This document shows positions 1 through 12,840 of a stretch of 64,000 nt of DNA, piece by piece (the first letter of the stretch is position 1; each line of letters begins with the position of its first letter). Source of the stretch: Echinostoma caproni (Eukaryota; Platyhelminthes; Trematoda; Plagiorchiida; Echinostomatidae). The notes under the pieces are model-generated. The model made no database searches and was not told the DNA's origin. It saw only the letters and a list, made by a program, of their open reading frames with translations. The position numbers and the translations under genes are program-made. The DNA lies in NCBI GenBank assembly GCA_900618425.1, contig UZAN01039617.1, positions 51,445 through 115,444 on the forward strand. The letters are read 5' to 3'.

Positions 1-960
1 CTACCCACTCGGCCACCAGGCAGCTGATCAGATCGTTTTTCGTTTTCAATTTACACGATATAGCACAACCCATCTTTGCGAGCCTGTTTCGGGCCACATA
101 CCCTGCTCATCTCAGGACATCATTACACCATGGAGAATACGCAAAGAGCACGTGACAAATTGGCTGGTTCTTTTGCTCCGTTAGGTAAGCGCTTCACTAA
201 TTCGAAGTGCAAAATTATACTGCACGACTGGGTGTCGCCAAGTCCTTTTCTGAAAGTAGACAGCCATGAATTGGTTTAAGTTGACTGCTTGCTGTACTTG
301 GATGGTTGCGGGATGAACAGCTGTAGTGCATCAAAGGAGATGACCAAAATTCTTGCCAAGGCTCAAGCAGCGTACGCAGAAGTGAAACACCTGGGGAAAC
401 AATGTGATGCTGTAATGAAGACGCAAAACTGCATACACTACAAACCGTACTATCAGCTCTGCCTTACAGTTGTTAGAGGTTGAATTTGCGTGTAGGAAAC
501 ATCCATCACCTGGAGGTTTTCGACGATCGATGCATACGTAGTCTGACCCAAGTGGGATGAATTGAGCGGATCAAAACCCTATGAGGAAGTCATCGAATGT
601 TTGGGAATGGATCGAATACGAAATCTCTATTGCATCGAATTCAGCGGTTTAATGTGTTAAATGTTGAATGAGGGAAGCTCGGGAATGCATCGAGTAAGAA
701 ATTTATAGTTCCTCGAATTCAAATCAATAGACTCCGTTGATAGGGACACGTTTTGCGTGTGTCTGACGGTCGCCTATCTCATCGTGTCTTATTTGCAGTA
801 GCCCATCCAAACTAGGAGAAAGAGGAAACAGCTTTTCCAGGAACTATCGTTCAATATCATTTTTGCTAAGATTTAGTCCTTTTGTGTAGTTCAAGAGTAG
901 GTTTTATTGTCAGCTTGTCTCAATTTTCCCTATCTTTTGCCTAAGGATGCAAAACACAGG
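1..960 (+). pseudogene. RTE-like non-LTR reverse transcriptase, C-terminal half, decayed
   Basis: Conceptual translation across frame changes gives the ordered blocks of an RTE-type reverse transcriptase. About 5-65 resembles the 'RQGCPLSPFLFN' block (RQLIRSFFVFNL). About 195-235 holds the SKCK...L.DW block (SKCKIILHDW). About 350-400 matches the 'ARAAYAxLKHLW' helix (AQAAYAEVKHLG). About 490-550 reads HHLEVFDDRCIRS, and 732-830 reads GHVLRVSDGRLSHRVLF with stops where Trp is usual. The family copies its RNA into DNA for insertion. This copy is broken by several stops and frameshifts and is cut by the window edge, so it cannot act. The YADD catalytic block is not visible. The last ~100 bases are probably 3' untranslated sequence. 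The family call follows from block order and spacing known for RTE elements of flatworms. Confidence 0.75.
603..721. repeat. Short imperfect direct repeat inside RTE remnant
   Basis: A unit of about 41 bases at 603-643 recurs at 681-721 with roughly three quarters identity. Both begin gggaatg and end tcgaattca. The 78-base period lies between the 'LEVFDDRC' and 'GHVLR' blocks of the RTE copy, so it is probably a local duplication after the element died. Confidence 0.5.
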
Positions 961-3900
961 ATAAAGCATCCGTTAGTTTATAAGAGAAGGAATTTCTTAC
1001 ATACCCTTCGGAATTTTGTGGGATCGAGTAGTTGAAACTTTGTTAATCTATTCAGTTTCCCTTTCAGCGATTATTTGATACCTTCAGGAATACTGCTGCA
1101 AATGTTGGTGAACTTTATCCGGGAGATTAAATTCAGTCCATCCGATATAGGGAAACTTGGAAAATGAATGTGTCGACATTTGTAGAGCTACCCTTTTCTC
1201 CATTAATACGGCATTTAGCCAACCGGTTTAGGTGACCGCGACATGGCCTGACGCTCATGATTACTACTCCCTGGAGAGACGATAGCAACCTGTCGATTGA
1301 AATCTACTCGTCGCTAACACTAATAAATTATTAATACATTAGCTCTTTCCTGGCCAAGTGTTAGATATTCACTCCTCCCACTTATGGGAACTCAGCGTTC
1401 CCCGATAAGTATTCTATTTTCACCGCCAGTGCTAAGTTGGATGCGGTTCAATGATTTGACACATACATCGTGCAACCGAGTAGATTTGTGTTTTATTTTC
1501 TGTTCAATCTCCTCTTATCAGTTTGTTGTTTAATTGAGTTAGGCTGCTTTATGTTTAAATAACTTCACCGTGACATTTGGAAAATGTGTTCAACCACTTT
1601 GATGCAGGACATCTGCGAGTAGGTTAGACTTTATCGTAGCCAAATTTTGAATGTCTATCCTGAGCTTCTACACACCTAGTTGCACTACGTAGACAACGCC
1701 TGGAGAATAATCTACTGAAGATATAACCTTTCCATTCAAAATGGATACTCTCAAAATCAATCATCCTTTTTTGACGACCACGGCGTTTGTACATGACGAG
1801 AGACATTTGTGAAGGAACGCCTTTAACCAACCATAATTAGCAACGAACGGATTTGATGGTTGTCAGTAATCACTTGCGAAAAATTCCACCGTTGTTGTGA
1901 AAATTTAAAGTTTTTGCATGAAACTCGTTCCTCACTAAAAGAAATTCCATTACAAATACAAGTTGCCTTGAAAACGTATAAGAAAATAAATCCAAAAAAG
2001 ATAGCCGATAGAGAAATCCATGGCAGAGTGAATTTTCAGATGTTCACTGTAATAAGTGTAAGTTGAGCAAAGAACAGCTACACTACGTAATCGCTAAGGA
2101 TTGGCAAAATACTCATTGAATCTCTATTCAGATACACCGGTTTCATTTATCGAAGAAGACAACGGTACCAACAATAACAACAGTAACTCATGCTCCCAGT
2201 TATCTAAAATAATTCTATCTTAGTCTGACACCCTTCTTGGGAATTTGCAAATGTATTCCGTAACAAATGAGTAACTCGTTCTGAAACATTCGGTGTCCTT
2301 CCGCTTCGATGTCGTATTAATGTCTCAATACAGGTTTCCATTGGCAAAGATCAGGTTCATTCAAAATTAAATGAATAAATGAAAGGTTAATCATGACGCA
2401 AAGACATCGATAAAAACCATATTGCATTTACTTTGTTGCATATTGCGGCCCAAATTAAACCAAACTTGCCCTGGGATTGTAGGTTTTGGTATTACATTTG
2501 TACATGTTCTTTGGTAAACACCAGACAGCAGTTCCATATTGCGACGATCAGGTCGCGACGAGAAAAAATAAATGCTTCTCTCAGCTCTTTGACTAGCACC
2601 ATAATAAATGGCTAAGTGTAGGTTCCGTCACTAGTTTAATACCAGAATTACCAGTCGAATTTTCGCAATGCCTACCGTGTGAGAATAGCCGCGACAACTG
2701 AAGGAGGAATCGATCACACCAGTGACCACTACCAAGTGAGAAACAGCTTCCGCGCAAAACCTTCATTCGTGCTGCACGACGGTACACTGGAGCCAAAATG
2801 ACAACTGACACGGATTGAAGCGGTATGTTTTTGAATACGGTTCGCAACAAAGGTTCACATTGTTTTCTCTCATACTGTACCGAACGAATGCAGCCTGTTC
2901 ATCACTGAAAATGACGTGGAAACACGAAGCAGCCTCTTCTACAACGCGGTGACATTCATCTACCTGGAAGACTTATTTATGATCCAACTAATAATTATAA
3001 ATGAAGTCCTGTCATGATATGCATTTAATGTTCCATCTTATTTAATAGGAATATATATATTTAACACCAGCTTAAGAACAAGCATGGTGCCAAAGCCACT
3101 ACAATATTGACAATAACAATAACGCGGGGGGTGGGTGGGTTGGGATACAGAGTATAGGGAATGACGTAACTGTCAGAATTGAAGATTACCAATAAACGGA
3201 ATAACAATCATCGATTGCCAAACAGTGAACTAAGCACTGAGCTCGCTGCTGACACGTGCATAGTTATGAAATTGGGAAATCATCAGAGGTGGCACATCAT
3301 ACAATAATTTTCAAGGTGTATCATGTTAACAAAACGTTCCCTCTTTTCATAAGCTGATACTTTATACTTGGAAGTCTTTATCAAGCTGATAAAATTCACA
3401 ATGGGAGAAATAAATAAATATTATTTTCTTGATGTAAAGTCAACGAGAAAAAAAAGCCGTGGAGAAACATTCCGTTCTATCTACTTCCAATCAACCCATA
3501 TAATCTAATCCATTCAAGTGACTCAGTCTTTCAGAACAGTTGTGAGAACATGAACCAGGCGTTTCTAAGCACCAGGTATCTCAAACGATTTAATCAAACA
3601 GACCTCCCAGAACGAAACCATGGCAGCAAAATGAAATCGAACATTCCATAGTGTTTGTTCAAAGATGACATGAGGGGTTAACTACTCACATGAAGTTTGG
3701 AAAACGAATTCGTCTATTCGATACTTTACGTGGAATGTTCCCCAAACGGACAAAATTACGTTTGAATCCGAAAGATTACCTACTCGCGTTCTTGTCCACA
3801 TTTGCCACCTTTGGCTTTATTGTTACCCGTTTGAGCAGCGCTTTTGGTCTGACGAGGAGGATTTGATTATTGGAGAGAACAAAGGATTGTGAACCGGTTT

Positions 3901-4179
3901 GATTTACCACTGAGTGTATGAAAGCAGTAACCAATGACATCTTATATCATCATGCAAAAGAGAATATTAAGTTGATAACACTTTGAAAGTCTACCAGATT
4001 GTCTCCAAGTACATGCGACAAAGATAAAAATAGCAAACCCAATTAAACTGCTAAACCCAACAATCGTTGAACATCATATACTGATGAAAGCACTTTAGCT
4101 ATCTTGCACTTGAGTGGATTTGGACCGTGCACCCGATCGTCACAATTGTCACTCAGATAGTAATGAAAATGACACCAAA
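961..4179. other. No gene recognised
   Basis: Only short open frames (60-89 codons) occur, none with a recognisable motif. A short G-rich run (gcggggggtgggtgggttggg) lies at 3123-3143. I see no tRNA, rRNA or transposon block in this stretch. Confidence 0.5.
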
Positions 4180-4562
4180 TAGACCACCACGGCGAGAGCT
4201 GTTTGCCGAGGCAGCAAGTGAGTGGATAATGGTCAAGAGCGGTCAAATGACGACTTGGCATGAGGGTGTGAAAACGCGAACATGGGGACTGGGTCACACA
4301 GCTTTCGTTAGGCTAACTGGAGAAGAACCCCGATATCAAAATAACCGGTGATTAGAGACACTGAGTTCTATGGCCGGGTGTCACAAAAAGTGCTGCTCGT
4401 GCATCTACTCATTTTTCTTGTAACCTGAAGTTACTTGAATTTTCCATCTTCTCTGACTTCCTCTGAACATTCGGATATTCCTTCTGCTCTTTTATCCACA
4501 TGGGCAGCGCAAGAAAGTGTACGATGAATGATTATAAAAACTGAATTGAACTGAATTGAACC
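4180..4562 (+). pseudogene. RTE-like element, extreme C-terminus and 3' untranslated end
   Basis: The open frame through 4351 contains RRELFAEAASEW, then GQMTTWHEGVKT and GLGHTAFVRLTG. These match in order the C-terminal tail of RTE polyproteins (pattern RRxLFAxxxSxW...GGQxxTWxxGMKT...VRLPGWGPRD). After one frame change 'LETLSSMAG' follows and a stop ends the frame near 4410. The stretch 4410-4540 is then a plausible 3' untranslated region, and it ends in two copies of ctgaattgaa at 4541-4560. Short tandem repeats at the 3' end are typical of RTE-clade elements. The copy is 5'-truncated. It lies in the same orientation as the remnants on both sides and may be part of a nested or tandem insertion. 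Confidence 0.7.
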
Positions 4563-4767
4563 GATCGGTCAGAAACTATATGGCCCTCTTTCTTCCGTTG
4601 TTTAGCATTTTCAAACTAACTTTCAATTTTGTAGATCCCTTGATTGAGGAGTACGTTTAAAGTTTAGGTGATCAGCAAGTAATAAACCAATTACTGGTGT
4701 ACGTCGCCGACTAGGGAGCAATTGAGGCGTTAATTTCAGAAGTACTTTACAGACTTTTGACCTGATT

Positions 4768-5112
4768 TTGTCCACCCAGCAGTGTGAATTTATCGACCCA
4801 ACTTGGGAACGCAGGCATACAATGCACTTAATCAACGGAGGGATGATCAGATCACGTTTCATTTTCCCGATACATGATATGACACTACCCATTTTTAGAA
4901 ACGTGTTACGTGCATCTCACATCGATCAGCTGGGCATCACCCTCAAGGATTATGATTCCAGTGAGAACAATTCGAACCAAATAAAAGTACGACTTTTAGC
5001 GTTTCAGATCACGCTTCGTTTGGTCTGTACACGTCAAAGTTCGGCATTTAATCAATTCGAATTCTTTACTGGTTTCGAATGTTTCCAACCGAGTCATAAC
5101 CCTCAAGGCTAG
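4768..5112 (+). pseudogene. RTE-like reverse transcriptase, fragment of palm region
   Basis: A 114-codon open frame begins with MSTQQCEF. Around residues 24-55 it reads GGMIRSRFIFPIHDMTLPI, which lines up with the 'GVRQGCPLSPFLFNFVID' block of RTE reverse transcriptases and with the matching part of the copy at 1-65 (both contain gatcagatc...acgatat/acatgatat...cacaaccc/cactaccc). The next 15 residues (RNVLRASHIDQLGI) fit the following helix. The rest of the frame has no recognised block and may be unrelated. The Gln-Gly-Cys signature is lost, so this is a dead fragment. The start codon is not biologically meaningful. Confidence 0.55.
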
Positions 5113-8100
5113 TGCCAGAATGAACTACCTGAGATGCCTGCAAGCCGCTTTCAAAGCTGAATTGTGCTATGTCACATATAGGTTAAACCCTGTTGCAGAC
5201 TGAGTAGTACGCTTTCGTTTAACCTTTGAGATCCTGGGTTTGATTCCCTGTTAGGTCGGTTGATTCGCACAGTTGGTGAAACCCAACCCGATCGACAAAA
5301 ACTGCCCGATGCTTCCTAGCTTCTCAATTCACTTCTGGTTTGCTATGTACGTGACAGCCTCAACTAAGTATTGATTAATTTTGTTGTAAATTTAAGTAAT
5401 TTTATAAATCCACTTATAAAACGTTAGGATGTAAACTTGTCCGCGTAATGAATGTGAGGAGCTTATTGTGTGATAGCCATTAATGCACACTTGACAGCTG
5501 TTTCATTTCCTTTTTGGGCTGATCAACATTGCGTACATTTTGCTTCCCGGCTACGACTCCAGCTGAAAAGCTTCAAAGTTGCGAGCTAAACAGCCGATAT
5601 TCCACAGCTTGAGAGTTTACTTATTTTTTTCAATAACTCAAATGTTTTTGAATGTTCTTCTTGATTTCTAACGGCTGTTTATTCTTTTTGTCGGAATCAC
5701 TTGCATTCAAACAATGATACAAGTCAATAAATTACCTCATGCATATTGTAGGTCAAACATTTGAACCTGATCAAAGAAGAAAATACTGAAAATCCACGAT
5801 AAGGATGAAGTGGTTCAATTACTAGAATTGTGAAGGCTTTTTTACCAAGGTTTATCTACTACAAAGTATTTGGAGGATACTTTCGCAGATTGTCCAACAT
5901 ACGCTCTAGATGCATCGTTTAAAACCCCATCAATACAGGACATCTAGTGCCATTGGACGTTTGTTGTCCGTGATCATCATTCGGAGTTGTAGATGCACGG
6001 TCAAGAAATCAAAAACATGATATGTTACCTAGTTGATCCCCAAACCTATTGGCTTTTGCCCGTCCATCCGACTCGAATGGACAACCCTGGATGCACACAC
6101 ATACACACTTTGTTGATTTAACACTATGACTCTGATCACGAGGTCTACCAACATCTCTTTAACAGGAATTCTGCGTTTTATGATTGTGATGTGTTGTTTA
6201 AGCCATATACACAATGGAAATTATCAGTTTCCACTGGTCATTAATCAAGGTTAATCAAGGAACACGTGATGCGTGTCGGTGCGAAATCTGCTTACAAAAA
6301 GACATCTTCTTACTCAACTTTAAAACATATTGAAGAACTCCCCACAATCATGCGGACAGCATTCGAATGTGAACATGTGGTCTGCAAACCAAGGCTTGTC
6401 ATTAGTGAACAGCGCATGTTTTTTTCAGTTTGATTGATTCTAACATTGGTCAAGTACATAACTGGTCTCCGCATATTGCATGCAATTTGTATAAGGCAAA
6501 TAATGTCATTAGAAACCCAATAATAGCTCACCAACACGGCTCTACGTAGAAACAATGAAGGTTATCACGACGAGAACGCACGTATCGTTTGATATCTCTG
6601 AAATTCTATTTTATTGTCCCATTATCTTTGGAACTCCACGGAACTCCAAATGTAATCACACTTTCTTCGGTGAACATTACGTGCATTTACGGTACTACTG
6701 TGACAACAATAACAAGTCGAACAATATAGACCAGACAGAATAAAAATAGTTGTTTTCTCGAAATTTCGTGTCTGAGTGAAGGCTCACGAGGCAGAAGTAT
6801 CCTCACATCGTGTGTGCGCGAACTGTTTGGAAGTGGGAGAAGACGGTTCAGAAAAGGCGGGGGCGATTACAGATGCCTAAGTCAAATGAAATGAAACGCT
6901 TTTATCGCTTCAGTCTTTCACACCCGAGCACGTATACCCGACCAGGGAGAAGTCATGTTTTAGTGTATTCGACGGTGGGAAAAAGGGAAACGTTAGCTAC
7001 AATTGTACCGCGAGGTGAGGTGGGGTAATTGTAACAAGCGTTCTACATAGTTGGCTGTTTACATTGAAATTGCAGACAGAGATAAAAACATGACTTCAAA
7101 ATAGGCTTCACATTTACCAAACCAACAAAGGTGTCAAACGGAAGAAACTTGGATTAAAATAGGTGCAGACGGGAGGTGATGAGATATGCTAGTACACCAT
7201 AGGATGCTGCTGTTGACGCTTACTTTTGTTTGAGTAAAAAGCGGCGAAGGCGACTAACGGGATTACCTGATGCGGTACTGATTGAGACCGAATTGCCTCG
7301 TGAAAGTGAACTAAAATTAACCACTGACAACGGAGACCGTCCGTTAGTGTCGAATATCCGGAAACCGTCGTTTTTAACGGAACGGTATTGAATTCGTTAA
7401 AGTTACTAGAGAATGCAGATACGAGCTCTATGTCTGCTTGTTAATGTTTGCCCCTAAAACAATGAAGCGATTATTGCGTTCACGCAATTCGATCTTTGAT
7501 CAAAAACGAAGTAAACTGTCTGATAAACATTTTTATAAAAAATTATAGTATTCTTATTAGTACTTCATTAGATTGGGATATTGTTTATGGTACCCCGTTA
7601 AAAGGGAAATTAGTATCACAGTACATTACATCATTTTCAGCGGACATCCGTCGGTGTGGTAAAGTAAAGTCTCAGGCTACGTTTCTGAAAAATGAGTCTC
7701 TGTTCGCATAGTTGTGTATAACAAAATTCGTCTCATTGTCTCAGCAGAGTACGTTGTACTTTCTATTTGCTTTCACATCCTTTTATTATTTGACATGAAC
7801 GTTTGCTGTCACAATTACCTACGTTCGGATTCCACCTGTCTCTGGTATGATGGCTCCAGTGTCTCCTCAGCAAGCGAGAAATCTCCGTCGGAGTAGATGG
7901 GGGTCCTATCTTGGCCATTCCCTGGGAATGGGGATTTTCTCCAAGGTTGGTATTTACCTAAACAGAACTATTCATGAGATGTGCTAAAGGTGCTCAGTTT
8001 GATCCATAATTTCCGAGGGAGGTAATTTATACCACCAAAAGGTAGTCCACCGAACCAAAATAAAACTGTTAGGGTTGGTATTAAGAAACGCGCAGCATTT

Positions 8101-9614
8101 TGAGCACATTTTTAAAACTCTTTGTTGTACCTTACCTTCTCCTAAAATGTGTGTACCAGCCTAAAACGTTTACAATGTCATCAAAATATTATTCGAAAGT
8201 TAATATAAATCATAGTCGTTATAACAAACCGCTCTTGTCTATTTCAGTAGTACTAAGTAAGCATCTATCAATGCATCACCTGAAAACAGTCCCTCATTTG
8301 TCCCGATTGTGATGCATGCTTTCTGTCCCGCTCATCATTCGAGCATCGTTCAAGGTGGCGTGTCCTATCAGTTGTCAAATCTTTGCGCAACCGCTTGGAA
8401 TCTCCTTTTGCTTCAAATGAATCTAAAACAATGTTTTCACAGTTTAGCGGTTAAATATAAACCGGTAAAGTGCGACACACGTTTACAAACTACTACTACA
8501 CCGCAGGCCGAAATGCAATCCACTTCGCAGTACCATTTCGGTCATTCCCAAGTGAGGGGCATCTGCTTCCATGATCGCCAAATAATGGTCATTTGCTTGC
8601 AACTAATAGCCCACTGGTGAATGTTTGATTATCGTCGTTTATCCTACTTTACATTCGGGAATTTTCCTTTCACTCGATAGGACTGCGTATTTCGCAATTC
8701 TTTTTCAAACGGATTCAGGTGAAATAACGTTTTTCATTTTGAATTCATCCTTGATGATCCAAAGAAAAAGAAAAAGACCACTAAGAAAATGGATTATTAT
8801 AGTGCTTTGAGTCGGACATTTATTTCATTTGCAATTAGGAGATTTTGATCTGGTCGAGTGAAAAGTGGGAATGGGTTTGGTTTTTGGGAGCTTCTTCCAA
8901 CAATCTATAACTGTTGGTTAAGGTAGCGTGCACTGACCACCAAAGTCCAGCAAAAAAAAGAAAATTACACTCCTAATGTTGTTGCTGATCAAGCAATCGG
9001 GGTTCTCGTATCATTGATTCTTTTTCCTTGTGTTCAAACCTCGTCACCCTCACGTTATGTTCATATATTTTCGTTGGCGGTGAACTACTTCACCGCGGAT
9101 CCTTCCCAGATTATTCAATGGCAAATAATGAAAAATCTAACCTATACTGCAGTTTATATTATTAGTTATTAAGTACCAAAGGACGCACCGTTGCTTAGCC
9201 GGTAGCCTGATCCAAGTTACTAGCCATCTAAGGTGTACATCATCGGGTGAATCATCACTTAAAGGACAGGATAGAGGTCTCGTGGGTGGCTAACAGTGAA
9301 TTGATAGCCATTGTTTCAGTGACCAAATGATTGCGGACCATAGGCGGAAATGCTCCAATTCGTAGCTGATTTATTCCTGGTTAGTAAGCTTTGTAAAACG
9401 AAATCTAAATTCCTCGGTAGAGGTTATTGGGAGGTGTTTCAGTCTGGGAAGAAATCACAGAAATCCAGTGAAATTATGCCGAATTCCTTCCAATAGCGCC
9501 CGGTTGTGAGAGGGCTACAGATACCCAGAGATACCAAGCATGCTGTTCTGCACCCTATTGACACGATTCTTCATGGAACAAGCTACGAGGCCAAATATTT
9601 GTCAAGTAAGTGAA
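5113..9614. other. No gene recognised; one weak tRNA-like patch
   Basis: Around 5200-5262 a Pol III B-box-like ggtttgattcc (5237-5247) follows a possible A box. It may be a very old SINE head, but no tail is recognisable. The remainder (to 9614) has only short open frames up to 103 codons with no known motif. Confidence 0.35.
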
Positions 9615-9790
9615 GGTCGGTGATGACCAAGTGGTTAGATCATCAATTTGTGACCCGGAATTCTCGGGTTCAAACCGATCCACCGTTGCCGGTCTGCTCT
9701 ATTTATGTATTTCCCCAGGCAGCCTTTGTATGGCTGCAACCCTCTTTTTGAGTGTTGACTGTACCTTAATACATTTAATAAATAAAAAGG
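9615..9790 (+). mobile_element. tRNA-derived SINE, full-length-looking copy
   Basis: The head has a Pol III A-box-like tgaccaagtgg (9624-9634) and a perfect B box ggttcaaacc (9667-9676), 33 bases apart as in tRNA genes. The body then contains 'cagcctttgtatggctgcaaccc' (split here: cagcctttgtatgg, ctgcaaccc) and 'gagtgttgactgtac', and the tail is aataaataaaaagg. The same body and tail recur at 35825-35980 and 43205-43249, which proves an interspersed family. It is non-coding. It would be transcribed by RNA polymerase III and moved by a partner LINE, perhaps one sharing its tail. Confidence 0.8.
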
Positions 9791-12009
9791 AAGTACAAAA
9801 TACTTTTTTTACGGTTACCGAGATATGACTGGAAAAGTATGTCATTATGTTCAACTAAGAAAAATAGATGAACAGATAAAACAGAAATACAACTTGGAAG
9901 GTGCGTCCCATTGAAATAATCTTTTTGCAATCAGATTTGGAATTCCGACCTCAATTGATGCTTTCAGAAGAATGGTTACATCAACTTTTGATAATAAATG
10001 ATTATCCCCATGAATGAACACTTATGAGTAACAGGCTCTAATTATTTGTGTTTTGGGCAGTCGCTACTGCTTAGTTTACGTATTACCGAGCTCGAGCCAG
10101 GTGGGGAATGCCTAGTTAGTACCTTTATTTGTTACTCATTCTGATCAGTTTATTGATGAAATGGATCTTTTTAGCTGGGTCTGTTTTCTTTCTGACTGAT
10201 CTACCGCGAAAAGAGATACAACCCGTACCTCATTTCACCGCAAGGCTCTTCCTGACAAACGACAGAACAGGCTGGTTATACGTAAGGATCACATGTGCGC
10301 TTTGTAGCCCGCTCCACGTGGTTGTGTTTATCGTCAATTTGGAGTTTAACTTATTTTTACTGCGAAGCATGCGCAACATCTATGCTTATTCTCACTAAGA
10401 CATGCTCTCATAGTAAACGAAGAACTCTGTACTTCCTACAAATCACGTCATCGGTGAAACTCGTCAATGCACCGGGATAAAGAACAACGCATATGGGCCG
10501 GCTAGTAGTCACTAATCTCTGGTCGTCAACACACAGTCACGACTGTATGGGTAAACTGGGACACCTCTCGTCCCATCTGCGGAAAACCAAACAACTCCAG
10601 ACCCACAGTCGGTTTTCCCTCTATCCGATCACCAAAGCGCTTTCCAGTTTTGGTCTATTGCTTCCCTGTCGTGTTTTCCGATCTTGAAACCTTGAAACCT
10701 TTAGTCCTGATTTGATGATAGTCAATCGTGTATCATGGATATCAGTGGATTCGTCAATTACACAACCTAAGAATGGCCACATCAACTCTTGTATAAAATT
10801 CGCCAATAAAATTCCACAGACAACCACCTTGATACAATCTTCCTTGTGTTTTCTTCTTTTCATTCCATTTGGCCACATGCCCCTTCATTAGGCTTCTACT
10901 CGCTTTCATTAAGATTTATGAGAAGTCCCTTATACCCTTATATGTATATAAGCTTCCGAAATTTATTTACTACATCAGTCGTCAGATTCGAAGGACAACC
11001 GCCTATTGTGTAGGAAAATAACCTCCAATGACAGAAAAGCTCATGCAAAATTTCAATCTGCTCCCGAACAAATGCATATTCCCATTTGGAACCTTACCCA
11101 ACATTGAAGTATACCACAAAAACAGTGCCGATGATATTCGGTCACCCAATTATGGTGTTTAAATTGACTCAACCTTTAACGGATCTTCCTGAAATCCAAC
11201 CATTGGCCGAAGAAGTACCGGATTGATCATCCTTGTAATAGAACAGCAAGAGCAAGATTTGGATAGCAAGATACATTTTCGGTTGTTATTGGCGACTACT
11301 CTCCTATTTATAGGTGGAATATCTCGCGGTAACAGCTTCAAATGTCCTTAGCTCTATAGATGAAAACACAAAGAAAAAGGGAAAGGTGGTGACATGTTGC
11401 AGTTGTTGGCGAACTTCTGCACTTTTGTCTATTTGTCCTCGTACATTTTCACCATAGTCTTTCAAGTCTTGTGATCAACTATCCATTTGCATCTTGCGTT
11501 CATTCGTTTCATCAGCACGTCGATATACTTGTTTCATTATTCATAATTTATGTCTGTGTCCCATGTAGAATCACCTTCAGTACACTTTTTTGATGTTTAT
11601 TCCGAAATCATTAAGTGTTATTGGTTGTAATGCTTTATAGAGAAATTGCTTATATTGTAAGTTGAATCCGCTGGTGGAAAACCAAATCAGAGGTTCCTAC
11701 GAGAGTTGCTATCAATTTCAGTATGCTATGTCCACATTCAACAAATCCCGGTTAACAAAACTTAGCTAGTTAATCCGGATGGGGATATGACCTGCAAAAG
11801 TATGAAGCTACTGCTTACGAGCAAGCTTGTTGCCCACGCAACAACAAGAACAACAGAGCATGGGTAGTTAAGATAAATGACAGCTTGAAAGGGGGTCAAA
11901 CAGTTAAGTTCAATAACAAGGATAACAATTTTGTTTGTTTCTTCCACCGTACACTTTGATATTTTTGTATTTTAGTTTATTGTTTTTTATGGTGTACGGG
12001 ATTTAAACG
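9791..12009. other. No gene recognised
   Basis: Short open frames only. The 85-codon minus frame at 10621-10878 contains 'IDESTDI', which recalls hAT transposases, but nothing else supports that. No RNA gene or further repeat is seen. Confidence 0.45.
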
Positions 12010-12840
12010 GATAAAACGTACAGCATTCGCGCCACTGATTTCTATTCTGGGCCATATCTGTTAGCCTATCTAACCGACGACAGTACTTATCCCAAGGACC
12101 TCAACCTGAAAGGCGGTTTGCACCAACCGAAGCCAAAGCTGAAGCTAGGGTCTTCATACCTCTACTCCATGTTATTGTCTAACCACTACAGCGCTTTGTC
12201 CAGCCTCACTCAGCACGTGCAAACAAAGCACGAAAAGGTAAACGATGGGTAGGCATACGTAAAACCTGATCAAGCCATCGAAATCATTGTAATGTGATTA
12301 TTTATTTTGGAGAACGACCATTCACACGAACCTCGCTCGACCGATATTCCCACCAGACACGAGCAATGCTTCGGAAACATCGGTGGTTGAATACAGAAAG
12401 TAGATTGGTATCTTCAACGAGGAGGGCCAGGTCTGTCAGCCGTAAAGTAAAACACTACGAACCACGGAGGTGTGCACCCTTCCTCTGGGGTACAAACGAA
12501 TGTCATGGCGGCGCCACAGGTGTCGCAAATTGGTGAAAGCTGCTTTAGCTATGCGTGATCTGATATTTTTGATCTCCTCCCTATCACCACCACCACCTGC
12601 GATTAAACTTCCGAGGTACTTGAAGCCCTCAACTACTTCCAGCTAATCACCACAGAGGGTGAGTGCAGGCACAGACTCTTGCCAGTCTTGAACATACATT
12701 TTGCACTTGGACGGCACAAAGCACATACCATACTTGGACACCTTTATCGTCAAGCGGTTCCAAGCATGTTTGACTGCCTCTGTGTTGTCACACAGCAAGG
12801 AGATGGCTGAAAAATAGCAGACGAATACAAATGTTTCCAC
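12010..12840 (-). pseudogene. RTE-like reverse transcriptase, thumb to C-terminus
   Basis: Reading from 12840 down, the blocks appear in family order: ISLLCDNTEAVKHAWNRL (just after the catalytic DD, which is missing), YGMCFVPSKCKMYVQDWQE, VPALTLCGD, an in-frame stop, LEVVEGFKYLGSLIAGGGG, AKAAFTNLRHLWRR, then VVRSVLLYG and after a frameshift LLSVFNHRCFRSIARVWW. Near 12265 VLRMPTHRLPFRALFARAE begins, and the C-terminal ANRLSG and MAQNRNQWRECC end near 12010. This is the clearest RTE copy of the window, covering about the last 280 residues. It has at least four stops and one frameshift, so it is inactive. The 5' part is absent beyond 12840, as expected for 5' truncation at insertion. Confidence 0.85.

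Noticed and set aside
3849..3856. CTGACGAG hammerhead-like core start (also 33801-33808 and 40749-40756)
   Set aside because: No stem II plus GAAA follows at the proper distance in any of the three.
4480..4503. Shared string with 43383-43401 in opposite orientation (tgtggataaaagagcagaa)
   Set aside because: The identity is about 19 bases and does not extend into the flanks, so a common repeat is not shown.
6310..6555. Shared protein segment with 26442-26648 (both minus)
   Set aside because: Only a short common string (tgtcattagtgaac) is seen; translations do not align.
10621..10878. hAT-like transposase ('IDESTDI')
   Set aside because: One short match with no other transposase block, no terminal inverted repeats seen; too weak.
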